From positions 1-25,185 of IMG/VR virus record IMGVR_UViG_3300032605_000132: a stretch of 25,185 bases of DNA; one strand, 5' to 3'. Positions within the stretch are counted from its first letter, which is position 1. Every line of letters starts with the position of its first letter. This document shows positions 22,797-25,185 of the stretch, piece after piece. The DNA comes from a virus. The position numbers were made by a program, and so were the translations under genes. The notes under the pieces were generated by a model. It was given only the letters and a program-made list of their open reading frames with translations, was not told where the DNA came from and did not search any database.

Positions 22797-22825
22797 TTGA
22801 CAACACCAAAAGGGGTCGCTAATCC
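22797..22825 (+). promoter_or_regulatory. Host-type promoter upstream of the secreted protein gene
   Basis: TTGACAA (22797-22803), 14 bp, then GCTAATCC (22818-22825) fits the alphaproteobacterial housekeeping pattern TTGACGS-N10-14-GCTANAWC well (perfect TTGAC, 6 of 8 in the -10 box). In E. coli terms it is TTGACA with a 15-bp spacer and GCTAAT. Transcription would start near 22830, leaving a leader of about 34 nt with AAGGAAAAGGG before the ATG at 22864. Confidence 0.55.
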
Positions 22826-22863
22826 TGGCCTCCCCTAACTTGCAAGGAAAAGGGAATACCTCA

Positions 22864-23373
22864 ATGAACCAACTTTTCAAACATACCCTGGGCGCAGCCC
22901 TGGCCATGATCGCCTCGCTGGCAATGCCCTTCGCGGCTCTTGCCCAAACCGTCCTGGTGACGCCCACCCCGAACGCGGTCAATTACACCTCGACCGGGAT
23001 CACCAACGGCGCTGCCAACTACACCAACTCGACCACCACCGCCTCCAACATCGTCTCGCTGACGGTGCCTGCCACTCGTGGTCCGGGCACAGCCGGGGAA
23101 ATCGTGGAAGCGTGCTTCGTGGGCGATGCGGTGAAGGCCACGGCCACCTCGGGCACCGTCACGTTCGTGGTCAACGGTACACCGGGCGCGGCCTACCAGA
23201 TCGCTTCCACCGCTGGCCGCTCGGAGCTGAGCCCCTGCTACTGGGTGGCGCGCCCCACCAACGGCTCATTCACTGTGGCCGTCACGGGCGTCAGCGCGGA
23301 CACCAACACCTTCACGGTCTACGGTTCGCAGCTCAAGGTCCAGACCTGGTTCGTCCTCCAGGGCAACAAGTAA
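22864..23373 (+). CDS. Secreted protein with Sec signal peptide; moron-like gene
   Basis: A 169-aa protein starting at ATG 22864 (a TTG at 22840 is rejected as it lies upstream of the ribosome site). The N-terminus, MNQLFKHTLGAALAMIASLA followed by MPFAALAQ|T, is a textbook signal peptide with an A-x-A cleavage site. The mature part is about 140 residues, Thr/Ala/Val/Asn-rich, beta-strand-like, with two Cys (EACFVG and LSPCYW) that could form a disulfide in the periplasm. No family is recognised. It has its own host-type promoter and a strong terminator, between integrase and RNA polymerase, which suggests expression in the lysogen, for example as superinfection exclusion or surface change. 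A virion role is the alternative. Confidence 0.75.
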   Translation: MNQLFKHTLGAALAMIASLAMPFAALAQTVLVTPTPNAVNYTSTGITNGAANYTNSTTTASNIVSLTVPATRGPGTAGEIVEACFVGDAVKATATSGTVTFVVNGTPGAAYQIASTAGRSELSPCYWVARPTNGSFTVAVTGVSADTNTFTVYGSQLKVQTWFVLQGNK

Positions 23374-23398
23374 GCCGTCTCCCCCTGTCGGAGATGGC
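23374..23398 (+). other. RNA hairpin directly after the secreted protein gene
   Basis: GCCGTCTCC pairs with GGAGATGGC around CCCTGTC (9-bp stem with one G-T pair), overlapping the last base of the stop codon. It has no T-run of its own and precedes the U-tract terminator at 23405, forming a tandem 3' structure that could protect the mRNA end. Confidence 0.6.
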
Positions 23399-23404
23399 CT
23401 AAGG

Positions 23405-23441
23405 AAGGGGTGGGTTGCGCGCATGGGCCCGCCCCTTTTTT
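23405..23441 (+). terminator. Rho-independent terminator between the moron-like gene and RNA polymerase
   Basis: AAGGGGTGGG (23405-23414) pairs with CCCGCCCCTT (23428-23437) with a single T-G pair, followed by a run of six T (23436-23441). It insulates the RNA polymerase gene from the upstream transcript, so the polymerase gene needs read-through, antitermination or another promoter. None is obvious in the 28 bp before its start. Confidence 0.87.
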
Positions 23442-23469
23442 ATGAACACGAGTGCCCAGAGGATACCCA

Positions 23470-25185
23470 ATGACACCGATCGAGGCCCAAGAGGAGCGCG
23501 AAGGCGCCCTCCGCAAAGCCGCAGTGGGACGCCGGGCCGATGCTATCCTCAAGGGTCGCTACGGGCCAGTTCTCCGCCGCTGGATTAACGCTGAGGTGGT
23601 CCCTGTGGCCGCCCGGCTCCGGGAAGTCGCAGAGGCGTACACCTTGGGCGATATGGCCTACGCGGCGCAGCTCATCGGCAACCCCACAGCGGAACTCACC
23701 GCAGGCGAACGCCCCCTCCTACCCCTCATGATCTGGTGCCAGCGGGGTCAATCCCTGGGGCGCGGTGATACAGGGGCAGCCACATCCTACGCCGAGGACC
23801 TGTGCCTGGCCTTCATGGCCACCGTCCTCACCAAGCTCTGCCAGTCGAAGGGCGAGGGTGTCCCCCTCACGGCTCTCCTGTCAGCAGCCTCCACCGCGCT
23901 TCGCGACACCGTGCAGGGCCAGTTCGTGGTGTCCGTGCAGGGCGCCGACGCAATGCAGGCCATCCGCGAGAGGCAATCACACTACTGGACCCAGCGCAAG
24001 AGCCTCGCCAGGATCGCCAAGCAGATGCGCGCCCAGGTCAAGCCCCAGCTCCTGGCCGAGGCGAGAGGCGAGACGGTTATTGCCACTAGGGGCCATCGCA
24101 AGGTCATCCAGGTCACCGACAAGGAAGGGGAGCTGCGCCGCCTGGAGCTGCTGCGGACCCCCGATGAGGTTGACTGGGCAGTGATGGACCTGTGCTGGCA
24201 CCCTGAGGAGGACGCTGGGGATAGTCGTCACAGGGGCGTGTGGCTGGCCTTCTCGGGGGTGCTCCTTTACCTGGTGCAGGGGGTGAGTGGGTGGTTCGAC
24301 ATCGGGCACGCATTCAAGTCCTCTACCGGACGGCGGCGCAAGACACGTACCCCTGTGGTGCAACTCAGCGAGGCTTCCCACGCAGCCCTCACTCGCGATG
24401 TGGAACGGTGGGTCGAAAACGCCTTTGACGCCCAGCCCATGCTGGTCCCTCCGCCTGATGGGGATTACCTCACCGTGAAGCACCACAAGGTTACCGGGCA
24501 GCGGCCTCCGAAAGGGATGGTCACCCGAGCAGAGGGCACCTTCGCGTGGACCGAGGGGGCTGTGGCCCTGGCACATTCTCCTTGGCGGGTAAACCCCTGG
24601 GCCCTGGAGAACCCAGCACTGGACACCTCCGATCCCTTCACCGCTATGAAGCTGGCCGCCCACCGCCGCCTCGGGCCTACCCAGGACTTCTACCTCCCAG
24701 TCAACATGGACTTCCGGGGGCGCATCTACTATCGGACCCCCTGGGTGACCCCGCAGTCGAATGATCTGGGGAAAAGTTTGCTTAGTTTTCCGCAGAAAAT
24801 ATCCGAGGGTTCCGACACCTCTTTGTTTGGCGCGACAGGCGATGCACTGGTGATGCATTTTGGCAATTTGTACGGCAACGGGATGGACAAGCAGCCCCTG
24901 GCGGTGAGAGAGCACTGGTTGCAGGACTGGGGCCTGGACGCGGACTGTTCCAAGGCGGAGGAACCCCTGACACTGGCCGCCCACTGGGCGCTCCACAAGC
25001 GGGGCCTCTCCGATTGCATCCCTGTGCAGCTCGATGGTTCCTGCAATGGCCTCCAGCATCTGAGCGCCTTGATGCGTGACGAGGTGGGGGCCGCCCAGGT
25101 GAACCTCGTGGGCACAGGGGACTATCCCGCCGACATCTACCTCCAGGTGGCAGACGCTTCCGGGCAGGAGTATTCCTCCGAGGCT
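23470..25185 (+). CDS. T7-like single-subunit DNA-dependent RNA polymerase (5' part, runs off window)
   Basis: The frame is open from ATG 23470 to the window end: 572 codons, against a T7 polymerase of 883 aa. Signature blocks are VNMDFRGRIYYRTPWVTPQS (411-430), equivalent to T7 YNMDWRGRVYAV--FNPQ, and VQLDGSCNGLQHLSALMRDE (520-539) followed by VGAAQVNL, equivalent to the T7 motif A block. D522 there corresponds to the metal-binding catalytic Asp537 of T7. The N-terminal domain is divergent, as usual. The promoter-specificity loop, second catalytic Asp and C-terminus lie beyond the window. The enzyme would transcribe the late genes, presumably from elements like those at 10274 and 10422. A weak AGGATACCC ribosome site precedes the ATG. 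Confidence 0.95.
   Translation, partial: MTPIEAQEEREGALRKAAVGRRADAILKGRYGPVLRRWINAEVVPVAARLREVAEAYTLGDMAYAAQLIGNPTAELTAGERPLLPLMIWCQRGQSLGRGDTGAATSYAEDLCLAFMATVLTKLCQSKGEGVPLTALLSAASTALRDTVQGQFVVSVQGADAMQAIRERQSHYWTQRKSLARIAKQMRAQVKPQLLAEARGETVIATRGHRKVIQVTDKEGELRRLELLRTPDEVDWAVMDLCWHPEEDAGDSRHRGVWLAFSGVLLYLVQGVSGWFDIGHAFKSSTGRRRKTRTPVVQLSEASHAALTRDVERWVENAFDAQPMLVPPPDGDYLTVKHHKVTGQRPPKGMVTRAEGTFAWTEGAVALAHSPWRVNPWALENPALDTSDPFTAMKLAAHRRLGPTQDFYLPVNMDFRGRIYYRTPWVTPQSNDLGKSLLSFPQKISEGSDTSLFGATGDALVMHFGNLYGNGMDKQPLAVREHWLQDWGLDADCSKAEEPLTLAAHWALHKRGLSDCIPVQLDGSCNGLQHLSALMRDEVGAAQVNLVGTGDYPADIYLQVADASGQEYSSEA

Noticed and set aside
21639-22863. Search for an att core or tRNA fragment near the integrase
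   Set aside because: No tRNA arm, anticodon stem or convincing core repeat was seen; finding attP needs comparison with an integrated copy.
23977-25059. 360-codon reverse-strand open frame
   Set aside because: It is fully antisense to the RNA polymerase, which has clear catalytic motifs; it has no ribosome site or domain of its own.

Overview
The window is a GC-rich stretch of a temperate, T7-like podovirus (Autographiviridae-type). All recognisable genes are on the + strand. In order they are tail tubes, internal core proteins, holin-like protein, terminase, endolysin, a block of small early genes, a tailspike, an integrase, and the 5' part of a single-subunit phage RNA polymerase. The host is probably an alphaproteobacterium. 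I infer this weakly, from two sites resembling the alphaproteobacterial housekeeping promoter (TTGACRS, 10-14 bp, GCTANAWC) and from the overall composition.

Layout. Positions 31-10253 carry the late virion genes in strict T7 order: gp11-like and gp12-like tail tube proteins, gp13-like and gp14-like proteins, a gp15-position protein with an embedded M23 (LytM) endopeptidase, and a 1246-aa gp16-like ejection protein. Where T7 has its tail fibre gene (17) there is instead a 269-bp non-coding segment with two copies of a 25-bp element, a good candidate for the phage polymerase promoter. Positions 10523-13676 hold a holin-like membrane protein, small terminase, two small proteins (one a 23-residue membrane peptide), large terminase and a GH73-type glucosaminidase endolysin, followed by one uncharacterised gene to 14076. 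Positions 14077-14480 are non-coding and sit where the ends of a T7-like linear genome would be. Positions 14481-18641 hold about a dozen small, tightly packed, mostly uncharacterised early genes, ended by a strong terminator near 18700.

Positions 18747-23441 are the accessory and lysogeny part: a 202-aa beta-rich protein, a 759-aa tailspike-like protein with a signal-peptide-like N-terminus and foreign-looking composition, a complete tyrosine integrase, a small Cys-motif protein overlapping the integrase end, and a secreted 169-aa protein with its own host-type promoter and strong terminator (a classic moron layout). The RNA polymerase starts at 23470 and runs off the window; replication and head genes would follow outside it.

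Because terminase and lysis genes run directly into early genes and then the polymerase, the sequence spans what would be the two ends of a T7-like linear genome. It therefore represents a circularised, concatemeric or circularly permuted phage sequence. No host gene, att core, tRNA, CRISPR array, insertion sequence or repressor gene was recognised.
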